Origin: Agromyces protaetiae
GTDB lineage: Bacteria; Actinomycetota; Actinomycetes; Actinomycetales; Microbacteriaceae
Assembly: GCF_004135405.1 (NCBI RefSeq)
Contig: NZ_CP035491.1
Location: 1,178,001-1,242,000 of the forward strand
DNA: 64,000 nt
Direction: 5' to 3'
Shown here: piece after piece, positions 43,826-52,193 of the stretch
Layout of the letters: each line of letters opens with the position of its first letter
How positions within the stretch are numbered: position 1 is the stretch's first letter
Program-made: the position numbers and the translations under genes
The notes under the pieces: model-generated
Told to the model about the DNA's origin: nothing
Databases searched by the model: none
What the model saw: only the letters and a program-made list of their open reading frames with translations

Positions 43826-45298
43826 TCAGCCGACGGCGACGCCGCGCGCTGCGAGGAACGGCAACGAGTCGACCGCGGTGCCGCCGAGCCGCACCTCGAA
43901 GTGCAGATGGCATCCCGTCGACTGTCCGGTCGAACCGACCGCGCCGATCACCTGCCCGGCCTCGACGTGTTCACCGACCGAGACGAGGATGCCGCCGTTC
44001 GCGAGGTGCGCGTAGCCGGTCTGCACGCCCGACCCGTGGTCGAGGAGGATCCAGTTGCCGTACCCGCCGTCGGGGCCCGCTTGCAGAACCGTGCCCGCGG
44101 TCGCCGCGAACACGGCGGACGTGCACGGCGCGGCGATGTCGGTGCCGCGGTGGAACTCGTTGACCGACGCGAGCGGCTTGTTCGGCCGCGGGCCGAAGCC
44201 GTCGGTGACGCGGCCGCGCACGGGTGCCGACCAGCCCTGCTCGGACAGCTGCCCGTTGTCGAGCGGCAGCGAGTCGACGAATGCGACGTTCGCCTTCTGC
44301 ACCTTCTCCTGCAGGCCCTTGAGGTCGGCTTCGGCGCTCGCGAGCGTCGTCTCGGTGTCGGAGACATCCTTCTGCTTCTCGCCGACGGGGATCTTGTCGA
44401 CCTCCGCCCAGGCGTCGGCGGCCCTCGCCTCGGCCTCGTCGGCGAGCGCGTCGAGTTCGCCCGCGATCTCGAGGAGCCGCTCGCTGTCTCCGCTGAGCTG
44501 CGCGACTCGCTGCACCCCGGCGAGGCCCGCGAGCAGGTCTTTGCCGGCACCGAACGCGGCGCCGATCGAGTTCATGGCGGCGTCGCTCGTGCGCGCGGAC
44601 GCCATCGATGCGCGGGTCGCCTCGCCGGCCTTGAGCCGGGCGGTGTAGGCGACGCTGCCGAGCCGCTCGGCGGTCGTGCGGGCGCTTCCCTGCTGCGCGC
44701 GGACGTCCTTCAGATCCGCTTGCGCGTCGCGCAGTTCGCTTTCGATCGCGTCGACCGTGGCACGGGCGGTGAGGAGGGCCGACACGTCGGGGCTGATCTG
44801 CGTGCCGATCTGCAGGAACGGTCCGCTGCCCGTGAGGACGAGGCGCGTGCTGCCGGTCGCGACGGGGGCCGGGGTCGTGGGCCTCGGAGGCTGGGTGGTC
44901 GTCAGTGTCGTCGTGGGCGGAGTCGTCGTGGCCGGCGGCGTGGTCGCGGGCGGGGTCGTGGCCGGAGGGTCGGTCGGCGGGTCCACCGGCGGGTCGACGG
45001 GAGGGTCTGTCGGCGGGTCCACCGGCGGGTCGGTCGGCGGGTCGACGGGCGGGTCGGTCGGCGGATCGACCGGTGGGTCGGTCGGCGGGTCGACAGGCGG
45101 GTCGATCGGTGGATCGGGCGGCGGCGGGTCGGTCGGCTGCTCGGCGGTCGGCGTCGGCTCCGTCTCGCCGGCCTGCGCGGGCGCGATCCCGCCGAACACG
45201 AGCGCGAGCGCTCCGAGGCCTGCGGCAACGCTGATCATCACGCGCCGAGCGCGTACGGCTCGGAACCGGGAGAAACGTGCTTCGTCGATCGCTGCCAT
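43826..45298 (-). CDS. Secreted M23-family peptidoglycan peptidase
   Basis: 490 residues; GAAGGAA before ATG 45298. Signal peptide to about residue 43. A Pro/Asp/Thr repeat region (about 53-111, units DPPV/DPPT) is encoded by tandem 12-base DNA units and probably spans the wall. A long coiled coil (about 165-345) follows, then the M23 domain: '[17 protein letters not shown]', zinc motif 'FHRGTDIA' (about 382) and '[10 protein letters not shown]' (about 464). Cuts peptidoglycan cross-links or activates another hydrolase; coiled coil plus M23 resembles EnvC/RipA-type division factors. Unrelated to the hut genes around it. Confidence 0.92.
   Translation of the reverse strand: MAAIDEARFSRFRAVRARRVMISVAAGLGALALVFGGIAPAQAGETEPTPTAEQPTDPPPPDPPIDPPVDPPTDPPVDPPTDPPVDPPTDPPVDPPTDPPVDPPVDPPTDPPATTPPATTPPATTTPPTTTLTTTQPPRPTTPAPVATGSTRLVLTGSGPFLQIGTQISPDVSALLTARATVDAIESELRDAQADLKDVRAQQGSARTTAERLGSVAYTARLKAGEATRASMASARTSDAAMNSIGAAFGAGKDLLAGLAGVQRVAQLSGDSERLLEIAGELDALADEAEARAADAWAEVDKIPVGEKQKDVSDTETTLASAEADLKGLQEKVQKANVAFVDSLPLDNGQLSEQGWSAPVRGRVTDGFGPRPNKPLASVNEFHRGTDIAAPCTSAVFAATAGTVLQAGPDGGYGNWILLDHGSGVQTGYAHLANGGILVSVGEHVEAGQVIGAVGSTGQSTGCHLHFEVRLGGTAVDSLPFLAARGVAVG
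44964..45138 (-). repeat. Tandem 12-bp repeats inside the M23 gene
   Basis: About fourteen near-identical 12-base units (GGCGGGTCGACG-like on the plus strand) encode the DPPV/DPPT repeat. Unit number is likely variable between strains because in-frame slippage changes only the linker length. Confidence 0.8.
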
Positions 45299-45372
45299 TG
45301 CGAGGTTCCTTCGTCGACGTCGGGTTCAGTCGACCTCCCACAGTCTGGCACCGGCCGGGGAGCGGACACAAC

Positions 45373-45405
45373 CGCCCCCGGGGGCTTCACCCCAGTTCGG
45401 GGGCG
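45373..45405 (-). terminator. Hairpin downstream of hutH
   Basis: CGCCCCC (45373-45379) pairs with GGGGGCG (45399-45405) around a 19-base loop that can pair further. It lies 20 bases past the hutH stop codon on the minus strand, ahead of the M23 gene. Confidence 0.5.
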
Positions 45406-45424
45406 CCTCGTTTCGCGGCCTCGA

Positions 45425-46972
45425 TCACGGCCCGGAGCGCACGATTGCGGTGACGGCTTCGATCTCGGGCGACACGTATCGGTCGGGCCCGGGGCCGCCC
45501 GAGACATCCGTCACCGCGGCGACGACCGCGCCCGTCGCGACCCCGGGAACGAGGGGAGCGCGGAGCGCGAGCCCGCGCGCGGCGGTCAGAAGCTCGATGG
45601 CGATGACACGCTCGAGCCCGTCGATCGCGCGGCGGAGTTTGCGTGCGGCGGCCCAGCCCATCGAGACGTGGTCCTCCTGCATGGCCGACGAGGGGATCGA
45701 GTCGACCGACGCGGGCACGGCGAGGCGCTTGAGCTCAGACACGATGCCGGCGGCCGTGTACTGGGCGATCATGAGCCCCGAGTCGACTCCGACCTCGTGC
45801 GCGAGGAACGGCGGAAGCCCCTGGTTGCGCGCCTTGTCGAGGAACCGGTCGGTGCGGCGTTCGCTCATGGATGCCACGTCGGCGACGGCGATCGCGAGGA
45901 AGTCGAGCACGTACCCGACGGGAGCCCCGTGGAAGTTGCCGTTCGATTCGACGCGTCCGTCGAGGGTGAGCACGGGGTTGTCGATCGCGCTCGCGAGCTC
46001 GGCGTCGGCGACGGATGCCGCGTGGTCGATCGTGTCGCGCGCGGCGCCGTGCACCTGGGGGGCGCAGCGCAGCGAGTACGCGTCCTGCACGCGCGTGCAC
46101 TCGGGGCCCTTGTGGCTCGCGACGATGGGCGATCCGGCGAGCATCGCGCGGAGGTTCGCGGCCGACCGTGCTTGGCCGCGTTGCGGGCGGAGCGCGTGGA
46201 GGTCTTCGGCGAACACGGCGTCGGTGCCGATGAGCCCTTCGACGCTCATCGCCGCGGCGACGTCGGCGGTCGTCAGCAGGCGCCGCAGATCGTGGAGCGC
46301 GAGGGCGAGCATGCCGAGCATGCCGTCGGTGCCGTTGATGAGGGCGAGGCCTTCCTTCTCGCCGAGGCGGAGCGGCGCGATGCCGGCTGCGGCGAGGGCG
46401 GCCGAGGCATCCGTCACCTCGCTCGTCGAGCCGGCCGTGAGCATCCGCACCTCGCCCTCGCCCATCGCCGCGAGCGCGCAGTGCGCGAGCGGGGCGAGGT
46501 CGCCCGAGCAGCCGAGCGACCCGTACTCGCGCACGATCGGCGCGATCCCGGCGTTCAGCATCGCGGCGTAGGTCTCGGCGACGATGGGCCGCACGCCCGT
46601 CCGCCCCGTCATGAGGGTCGAGAGGCGCAGGAGCATGAGCGCGCGCACGACCTCGGTCTCGACCTCGGTGCCCGACCCCGCGGCGTGCGAGCGCACGAGG
46701 CTCGCCTGGAGCTGCGCGCGGCGGTCTTCGGCGATGAAGGTCGTCGCGAGCGCGCCGAACCCCGTCGAGATGCCGTAGTGCGGTTCGGGGTCGGCGGCGA
46801 GGCCCTCGATGATCGCGCGGCCTTCGGCGACGGAGGCGAGCGCGGTCGGATCGAGGGCGACGGATGCCCCGTGGCGGGCCACGGCGACGACGTCGTCGAC
46901 CGCGAGGGGGCCGGTGCCGACGGTGACGGTGCCCAGCGTTTCGGGACGTGCGGATGCCTCGGTGATGCTCAT
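45425..46972 (-). CDS. hutH: Histidine ammonia-lyase
   Basis: 515 residues, full length. Deaminates histidine to urocanate, first step of the pathway. The self-made MIO cofactor comes from three residues in 'GSLGCSGDLAPLAHCAL' (about residue 153): here Cys-Ser-Gly rather than the more common Ala-Ser-Gly, a variant accepted in the family pattern. 'HYGISTGFGAL' supplies the catalytic Tyr. Transcribed divergently from the IclR regulator; the palindrome at 47027 lies between them, 55 bases from the ATG. Confidence 0.96.
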   Translation of the reverse strand: MSITEASARPETLGTVTVGTGPLAVDDVVAVARHGASVALDPTALASVAEGRAIIEGLAADPEPHYGISTGFGALATTFIAEDRRAQLQASLVRSHAAGSGTEVETEVVRALMLLRLSTLMTGRTGVRPIVAETYAAMLNAGIAPIVREYGSLGCSGDLAPLAHCALAAMGEGEVRMLTAGSTSEVTDASAALAAAGIAPLRLGEKEGLALINGTDGMLGMLALALHDLRRLLTTADVAAAMSVEGLIGTDAVFAEDLHALRPQRGQARSAANLRAMLAGSPIVASHKGPECTRVQDAYSLRCAPQVHGAARDTIDHAASVADAELASAIDNPVLTLDGRVESNGNFHGAPVGYVLDFLAIAVADVASMSERRTDRFLDKARNQGLPPFLAHEVGVDSGLMIAQYTAAGIVSELKRLAVPASVDSIPSSAMQEDHVSMGWAAARKLRRAIDGLERVIAIELLTAARGLALRAPLVPGVATGAVVAAVTDVSGGPGPDRYVSPEIEAVTAIVRSGP

Positions 46973-47026
46973 CCTTCAATTGCAGCCGCCGCCGGTGCAC
47001 ACGGAAACGCCGATCGCCGCGTCGCC

Positions 47027-47042
47027 GTCCGGAATACCGGAC
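47027..47042. promoter_or_regulatory. Operator between hutH and the IclR gene
   Basis: GTCCGGAATACCGGAC has perfect 6-base arms and one mismatch to the palindrome in front of hutU. Placed 55 bases upstream of hutH and 119 upstream of the regulator gene, it fits control of hutH and autoregulation. Confidence 0.83.
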
Positions 47043-47073
47043 ACGCCGTATGCTGTGCTCAGAATCTCCGCGA

Positions 47074-47129
47074 GAGGGGTCGCTCTGGCACGGCTGAGCG
47101 ATGGCGCAACCGTGCCAGAGCGACCCCTC
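47074..47129 (+). repeat. Perfect 20-bp inverted repeat ahead of the IclR gene
   Basis: GAGGGGTCGCTCTGGCACGG (47074-47093) is followed after 16 bases by its exact reverse complement (47110-47129). In RNA it forms a very stable hairpin ending 32 bases before the GTG of the regulator gene. It could be a transcription attenuator, an mRNA stabiliser, a terminator of a short upstream transcript or a degenerate mobile-element end. Confidence 0.8.
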
Positions 47130-47160
47130 ACGGGAGGTGGATGCGCGAGGGGAGGCTCGG

Positions 47161-47940
47161 GTGACGACGAAGTCGAAGGTGCCCGCCGCCGACCAGACGC
47201 TCGCGATCCTCGCCCACCTCGCCTCGCAACGCGGACCGGTGCCCGCCGCGACGATCGCGAACGCCCTGCACTTGCCGCGCTCCACCGTGTACCACCTGCT
47301 CCAGGTCATGCGGGAGCGCGGGTTCGTCGTGCACCTGCCCGAAGAACGCCGCTACGGGCTCGGCGTCGCCGCGTTCGAACTCAGCTCGGGGTTCAGCCGC
47401 CAGCAACCGCTCGCGCGCCTCGGGCGCCCCCTCGTCGCGACCCTCGTCGACCGCCTCGGCGAGAGCGGCCACCTCGCGGTGCTCCACGGCCGCGACGTCG
47501 TCTACCTCGTCGAGGAGCGCGCTCCGCGCCGCCCGTCGCTCGTCACCGACATCGGCGTGCGCCTGCCCGCCCACCTCACGGCGACGGGGCGTGCGATGCT
47601 CGCCGAGCTTCCGCCCGCGCAGCTCCGGGCGCTCTACCCCGACGCGTCGGCCTTCGCGGCACGCGCGGGCGAGGCATCCGAACCCTGGACCTACCGGCGA
47701 CTGAAGTCGGTGCTCGAACGCGTGCGCCTCGACGGCTGGGCCGCCGAGGACGGCGAGATCACGCAGGGCCTCGCGTCGGTCGGGGCGGTCGTCGTCGACC
47801 ACGTCGGCTGGCCGGCCGCGGCGGTCGCCGTGACGTATCCGGATGACTCGGAGCGCGACATCCTCGGCGAGGTGGTGCCGACCGTGCGCGACGCCGCCGC
47901 GACGCTCTCGCGCAGGATCGGCGGAGGGGAGCCGCGATGA
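47161..47940 (+). CDS. IclR-family regulator, probable hut regulator
   Basis: 259 residues from GTG 47161, which has GAGGGGAGG 6 bases upstream; a longer frame from 47101 would place 20 residues of the inverted repeat in the protein. N-terminal winged helix ('ILAHLASQRGPVPAATIANA', 'LPRSTVYHLLQVMRERGFV'), then the IclR ligand domain ('LHGRDVVYLVEERAPRRPS', 'HLTATGRAMLAEL', and 'DGEITQGLASVGAVV'). Located divergently from hutH and sharing palindromes with hutU, it is the likely repressor of histidine use; the inducer is probably urocanate or a later intermediate. Overlaps the DedA gene (ATGA). Confidence 0.9.
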   Translation: MTTKSKVPAADQTLAILAHLASQRGPVPAATIANALHLPRSTVYHLLQVMRERGFVVHLPEERRYGLGVAAFELSSGFSRQQPLARLGRPLVATLVDRLGESGHLAVLHGRDVVYLVEERAPRRPSLVTDIGVRLPAHLTATGRAMLAELPPAQLRALYPDASAFAARAGEASEPWTYRRLKSVLERVRLDGWAAEDGEITQGLASVGAVVVDHVGWPAAAVAVTYPDDSERDILGEVVPTVRDAAATLSRRIGGGEPR

Positions 47941-48611
47941 TCGCGCACGCCGTCGCCGAAGCCGCCGCCGACCCGTCGGGGCCCGTGTCGGATCACGGTT
48001 TCACGGGGCTCACGGGCTTCGCGGCCGATGTGCTCACGGCGCTCGGCGACGTCGGGGTGGGTGTGCTCGTCTTCGTCGAGGTGCTCATCCCGCCCATCCC
48101 GAGCGAGGTCATCCTGCCGTTCGCGGGCTACCTCACCCAGTCGGGCGACCTCAGTCTCGTGCCGCTCATCCTGTGGTCGACGCTCGCGTCGGTCGTCGGC
48201 GCGCTCCTCTGGTACGGGCTCGGGCGGTGGATCGGCCTCGAACGCGCCGTGCGGTTCGTCGAGTGGACGCGGCTCGTGAGCCGCGCCGACCTCGATCGTG
48301 GCGTCGCGTGGTTCCACAAGTACGAGACGTGGTCGGTGCTCATCGGCCGGCTCATCCCGGGCGTTCGCAGCCTCATCTCGATCCCGGCCGGCGCCGACCG
48401 CATGCCGCTCTGGTCGTTCATCGGGCTCACGGCGATCGGCTCGGGCGTCTGGAACGCGCTCCTCATCGGCCTCGGCGCGCTGCTCGGGCGACAGCACGAC
48501 GTGCTCGAGCAATGGCTCGGCTACCTCGACCTCGTCGTCTACGCCGCGCTCGCCGCGTTCGTGATCTGGCTCATCGTGCGCCGGGTGCGCGCGGGGCGAG
48601 CCACCTCCTGA
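47937..48611 (+). CDS. DedA/SNARE-associated family membrane protein
   Basis: 224 residues with about five helices. DedA hallmarks: 'EVLIPPIPSEVILPFAGYL', 'GALLWYGLGRWIG', and 'FHKYETWSVLIGRLIPGVRSLISIPAG' shortened here to its RLIPGVRSLISIPAG core. DedA proteins flip phospholipids (undecaprenyl-phosphate or phosphatidylethanolamine classes). Start overlaps the IclR stop; the 3' end overlaps the convergent gene by 41 bases. Confidence 0.92.
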   Translation: MIAHAVAEAAADPSGPVSDHGFTGLTGFAADVLTALGDVGVGVLVFVEVLIPPIPSEVILPFAGYLTQSGDLSLVPLILWSTLASVVGALLWYGLGRWIGLERAVRFVEWTRLVSRADLDRGVAWFHKYETWSVLIGRLIPGVRSLISIPAGADRMPLWSFIGLTAIGSGVWNALLIGLGALLGRQHDVLEQWLGYLDLVVYAALAAFVIWLIVRRVRAGRATS

Positions 48612-49176
48612 GCGAGCGGGTCACGAACGGCAGCACCCAGAACGTCATGATGGGCGTCAGCACGAGCGTCGTCACGAGCACGCGCACGACGATCGGCAGC
48701 AGATCCCACCCGGGCACGGGCGAGATCAGGTACGAGAACACGAGGTTGACCGGGAAGAAGCCGAGCCAGATCGTCACCGCCTGCTTCCACCTGGGCGGGG
48801 CGGGCGGCGGCGCCGTCTCGTCGAGGGCCGCGCCCGAGGCATCCACCACCGGGATCGAACCCGTCGGCGGCTCGTCGAACCATCCCTCGATGCCGGTCCT
48901 GCGACGGCTCCGCTCGCTCTGCACGAACGCCTGACCCGTCGAGAGCCACCACGTGCGCTCGGGGGACTGCTCCCACGCCTCGAGGGTCTCCTCGTTCGCG
49001 AACCGGTAGAGCATGTGCCACACGTGCGACTGCTCGCCCGCTCGCACCCACCCCGACCCGAGGAAGCCCGGGTACTTGTTCGCGAGGTTCACGCCCGTCT
49101 GCACCCACGCGGTCGCCTCCGAGATGCGCGCGGGGTCGACCTCGCGGCGGATCGAGACGGTGATCGGTTCGCTCAT
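48571..49176 (-). CDS. ABM-domain protein fused to a two-helix membrane anchor
   Basis: 201 residues from ATG 49176. Residues 1-95 read as an antibiotic-biosynthesis-monooxygenase fold ('ITVSIRREVDPARISEATAW', 'YPGFLGSGWVR', 'HVWHMLYRFANEETLEAWEQS'). Residues about 135-195 hold two membrane helices ('WLGFFPVNLVFSYLI', 'VLVTTLVLTPIMTFWVLPFV') and a basic tail. This ABM plus two-helix fusion is a recurring but uncharacterised architecture. TGCAAT six bases before the ATG may be a leaderless -10. Confidence 0.83.
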   Translation of the reverse strand: MSEPITVSIRREVDPARISEATAWVQTGVNLANKYPGFLGSGWVRAGEQSHVWHMLYRFANEETLEAWEQSPERTWWLSTGQAFVQSERSRRRTGIEGWFDEPPTGSIPVVDASGAALDETAPPPAPPRWKQAVTIWLGFFPVNLVFSYLISPVPGWDLLPIVVRVLVTTLVLTPIMTFWVLPFVTRSLRRWLAPRAPGAR

Positions 49177-49274
49177 GCCTCTATTGCACCGCATCGGCGT
49201 GACGAGCGCGTTTCGGATGCCCCGTGGCGCGCGTCGGCCCGGTGCCCTCGTGCCGACCGTCCGACGAGTGACCT

Positions 49275-49781
49275 TCAGAGTGCGCGCGTGAACGCGACGC
49301 GGTGCTCGCCGGGACCGTCGTAGTCGGCCCATGCGACGACGCCGTCGAACTCCGCGTCACCCGTGAGGGTGAAGCCCATCGCCCGGTGGAACGCCTGCGA
49401 GCGGCGGTTGCCGGGGCCCGTGATCGCTTCGACGCGCGTCGACCCGGCCGCGCGCGCCTCGGCGAAGAACTCCGTGTAGAGCGTGCGCGCGAGACCCGTC
49501 TCGCGGAGATCGGGCCGCACTCCCACGAAGTGGATGTACGACACCGCCGGGTCGGACTGCGAGCGGAAGCCGATGAGGAACGCGGCGAGCGCGTCGTCTT
49601 CCACGATGAAGGAGGTATCGGCGAAATGCTGGAAGAACAGTCGCGGGAGCACGAGCGGCAGCCGCGAGTCGGCGGGCAGGCCCCACCAGTCGGGGATGAC
49701 CGTGACGACCGCTCGGTGGTCGGTGGGCATCGGCCGCCGAACGGTGAGGCCCGACGGGAGCGCGAGGGCGGCGATGGGCAT
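49275..49781 (-). CDS. GNAT N-acetyltransferase
   Basis: 168 residues from ATG 49781. 'IHFVGVRPDLRETGLARTLYTEFF' holds the acetyl-CoA loop (R-E-T-G-L-A); 'GPGNRRSQAFHRAMGFTLTG' is the late GNAT motif. Substrate unknown. GAGGAT six bases before the ATG. Confidence 0.87.
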   Translation of the reverse strand: MPIAALALPSGLTVRRPMPTDHRAVVTVIPDWWGLPADSRLPLVLPRLFFQHFADTSFIVEDDALAAFLIGFRSQSDPAVSYIHFVGVRPDLRETGLARTLYTEFFAEARAAGSTRVEAITGPGNRRSQAFHRAMGFTLTGDAEFDGVVAWADYDGPGEHRVAFTRAL

Positions 49782-49908
49782 GGTGTGATCCTCGCAGGGT
49801 CGACGCCCGGTGTCGACGGCCCGGCATGCTTCTCGATGTCGGACGGAACGGATACAGTCGTGCCGATCGAAGGCGGGCGACCTCCGCTGCCAAACGCGAA
49901 GGAGCCGT

Positions 49909-51120
49909 GTGTCCGACGACCGCCAGCCCGCGCCGACGCTCGACCCGACCCGTGAACCTCCGACGACGATGCCGACCCCGCCGACCGTGCGTCGCCGTTC
50001 GCCCTGGCTCGTCATCGGCATCGTCGCCGCCGCGATCGTCGGCCCGGCCGCGTGGTACCTCGGCGCCGGCTACGGATTCCACGTCATCCGGCAGGAGGCG
50101 ATCGCGAACGCCGTGCCGACGATCGACGCCGCCGATGCGGCATCCGATGCGCTGCGCAGCGAGGCGGCGCGCGCCCGCGGCGAATCCGCAGCCGCCGACG
50201 AGCTCGAGGGCTCGGTGCTCCCCGGTCTCGGCGACGGCGAGCCGCTCGACCGTGTGAAGGCCGGCACCGACGCCGTCGACGCGCTCGCGGCCGACGCCGA
50301 CTTCGACCTCCCCGACCCCATCGCCTACGACGAGAGCGCGCTCCGCCCGTTCTGGGTGAGCCTCGCCGAGATCTTCGAGACCGCTGAACTCCGCGAGACC
50401 CTCGTCGCCGACACCGATCGCATGTCCGACGAGGCCGACGAACTCGCCGACGCACGCGCGGAGGTCGAAGACGCCCGCACCGACCTGCTCGACGCCGCGC
50501 TCGCCGCGGCCGACGCCAGGCTCGCAGCCCTGCCGTACGCGACGAGCGAATCGCGGTTCGGGCTCGACGAAGCCGAAGCGCTCGTCGAGAATGCGAAGAC
50601 CCAGGCGCCCGCCTCGCGGGACTCCTACATCGCGCTCGCCGAAGCGCTCGCGGGCGTCGAGGCCGCCCACAACGCCGAGAGCGTCCGACGGGCGGCGCCC
50701 GAGTACGCCGAGCGAGGCCCCGTCGAAGACTTCGCCCGCTCGATCGCGCACGACGTGCCGCTCGACTTCGTGTGGGAAGACGTCGTCAACGGCAGAGCGA
50801 GCGCCGAGTGGTACTCGGGCCTCACGACGTTCTGGCCGGGCGGCGGCCGGTGGGCGAAGGTCGAGCTCACGTACAGTGTCGCCGAATCGTTCGCCGACGA
50901 CATCAACGCGAAGGCGCTCGTCGCGCACGAGGTCGGCCACGCGCAGGGCTCGCGCACGGAGTGCAACGAGATCGTCGAAGGCCCCGCCTTCGGCGGCGAC
51001 CACGAGAAGTGGGCGACGGCGTGGGCGATCGCGATGGGCTACGACGTCCCGGGTTCGGGCATCGAGCCGTACGGCCGCCCGTCGGATGAGCAGATCGCGC
51101 AAGCACGCACGTGCGTGTGA
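49909..51120 (+). CDS. Membrane-anchored putative zinc metallopeptidase
   Basis: 403 residues; GTG 49909 with AAGGAGCC upstream. A Pro-rich cytoplasmic start, one N-terminal membrane helix ('WLVIGIVAAAIVGPAAWYL', about 29-50), then a long acidic helical region (50-260) rich in Ala/Asp/Glu and a C-terminal domain with 'VAHEVGHAQG' (HExxH, about residue 340) and a possible third ligand in 'GGDHEKWATAWA'. The pattern suggests an extracytoplasmic zincin. No named family recognised. Function inferred from the motif only. Confidence 0.65.
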   Translation: MSDDRQPAPTLDPTREPPTTMPTPPTVRRRSPWLVIGIVAAAIVGPAAWYLGAGYGFHVIRQEAIANAVPTIDAADAASDALRSEAARARGESAAADELEGSVLPGLGDGEPLDRVKAGTDAVDALAADADFDLPDPIAYDESALRPFWVSLAEIFETAELRETLVADTDRMSDEADELADARAEVEDARTDLLDAALAAADARLAALPYATSESRFGLDEAEALVENAKTQAPASRDSYIALAEALAGVEAAHNAESVRRAAPEYAERGPVEDFARSIAHDVPLDFVWEDVVNGRASAEWYSGLTTFWPGGGRWAKVELTYSVAESFADDINAKALVAHEVGHAQGSRTECNEIVEGPAFGGDHEKWATAWAIAMGYDVPGSGIEPYGRPSDEQIAQARTCV

Positions 51121-51145
51121 CCCCGCGCCCCGCTTGCCGCGCGCC

Positions 51146-52162
51146 TCAGCCCAGGTGTTTGTGCAAGAACGCGGCGACCCGGGCGCGGAGCGCCTCGTCG
51201 AGGATGCCGATCGAGTGTTCGTCGCCCGGCACGACGGCGAGTTCCACGGGTACGCCCGCGGCCTCGAGCGCGTTCGCGTAGCCGAGGGACTGCGCGAGCG
51301 GGATGATCTCGGATTCGGCGTGCCCGATGAAGACGGGCGGGTCGCTCGCATCGAGGAAGGTCGTGGCCGAGGCATCCGCCGCTCGCTCGCATCCGCCGTC
51401 GGAGACGTTGGCGACCTCGTCGACTCCGCACCCGAGGTAGGCCGCACTGATGCCCCGCAACCACTCGCTCGCCCCCGCGAGCGAATCGAGCATGACCGGA
51501 CCCGAGAGCTCGGCGACGGCCGCGACCCGCGCCCCCGTGTCGGTCGCGCCCTCCCCGCGTGCGCCGAGCAGCGCCGCGAGGTTGCCGCCCGCCGAGCCGC
51601 CGAACACGCCGATGCGGGCTGGGTCGATGCCGAACCGCTCGGCCTGCGCGGGCTCGCGGAGCCATTCGACCGCGAGCGACACGTCGTCGATCTGCGCCGG
51701 GAACGTCGCGTCGGGCACGAGTCGGTAGTTCACGGATGCCGCGATGAAACCCTCGCTCGCGAGCCACAGGCAGACCTTCCGCCAGTCGGCGTTCGCCTTG
51801 TCGCCGCGCGCCCAGCTGCCGCCGTGCACCGACACGACCGCGGGAAGCGGCACCCCGAGGGCGGCTCCGGGCGGGCTGCACACGTCGAGCGTCAGAAGCG
51901 TGCCGTCGTCGCGCACCCCGTATTCGAGATCGGGCTCGACGCCGACGCCCGCGGGCGCCTCGAACGTGCGGATGCCGATGATCTCGGGCCCAGCGACCTC
52001 GCTCGCCGCCTTCGCGGGGCCGGGGTCGATCTCGCTGAGCGGCAGGTGGAAGCCCGACAGCGCCGCCGTCGCCCCGAGCGCGCCCGCGATCGCGGCTGCG
52101 GCGAGGAGCGTCCGGCTGCGGCGCCGGCCTCCGCGTCCGCCGGAGGGACGGGTTCGGGTCAC
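51146..52162 (-). CDS. Secreted alpha/beta-hydrolase (esterase-like)
   Basis: 338 residues from GTG 52162. N-terminal RGGRRRSRTLLAAAAIAGAL is a signal or anchor helix. Hydrolase core: oxyanion 'VVSVHGGSWARGD', nucleophile 'GVFGGSAGGNLAALLG' (Ser in GxSAG), then 'DPPVFIGHAESEIIPLAQS' and catalytic His in 'GDEHSIG'. Belongs to the hormone-sensitive-lipase/carboxylesterase type (BD-FAE-like). Substrate unknown. Confidence 0.9.
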   Translation of the reverse strand: MTRTRPSGGRGGRRRSRTLLAAAAIAGALGATAALSGFHLPLSEIDPGPAKAASEVAGPEIIGIRTFEAPAGVGVEPDLEYGVRDDGTLLTLDVCSPPGAALGVPLPAVVSVHGGSWARGDKANADWRKVCLWLASEGFIAASVNYRLVPDATFPAQIDDVSLAVEWLREPAQAERFGIDPARIGVFGGSAGGNLAALLGARGEGATDTGARVAAVAELSGPVMLDSLAGASEWLRGISAAYLGCGVDEVANVSDGGCERAADASATTFLDASDPPVFIGHAESEIIPLAQSLGYANALEAAGVPVELAVVPGDEHSIGILDEALRARVAAFLHKHLG

Positions 52163-52193
52163 TGGTGCTCCGGGGCTTCGAGGTGGAGCGATG

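Noticed and set aside
44964-45138. CRISPR-like regular repeats
   Set aside because: 12-base units without spacers, in frame inside the M23 peptidase and encoding DPPV/DPPT.
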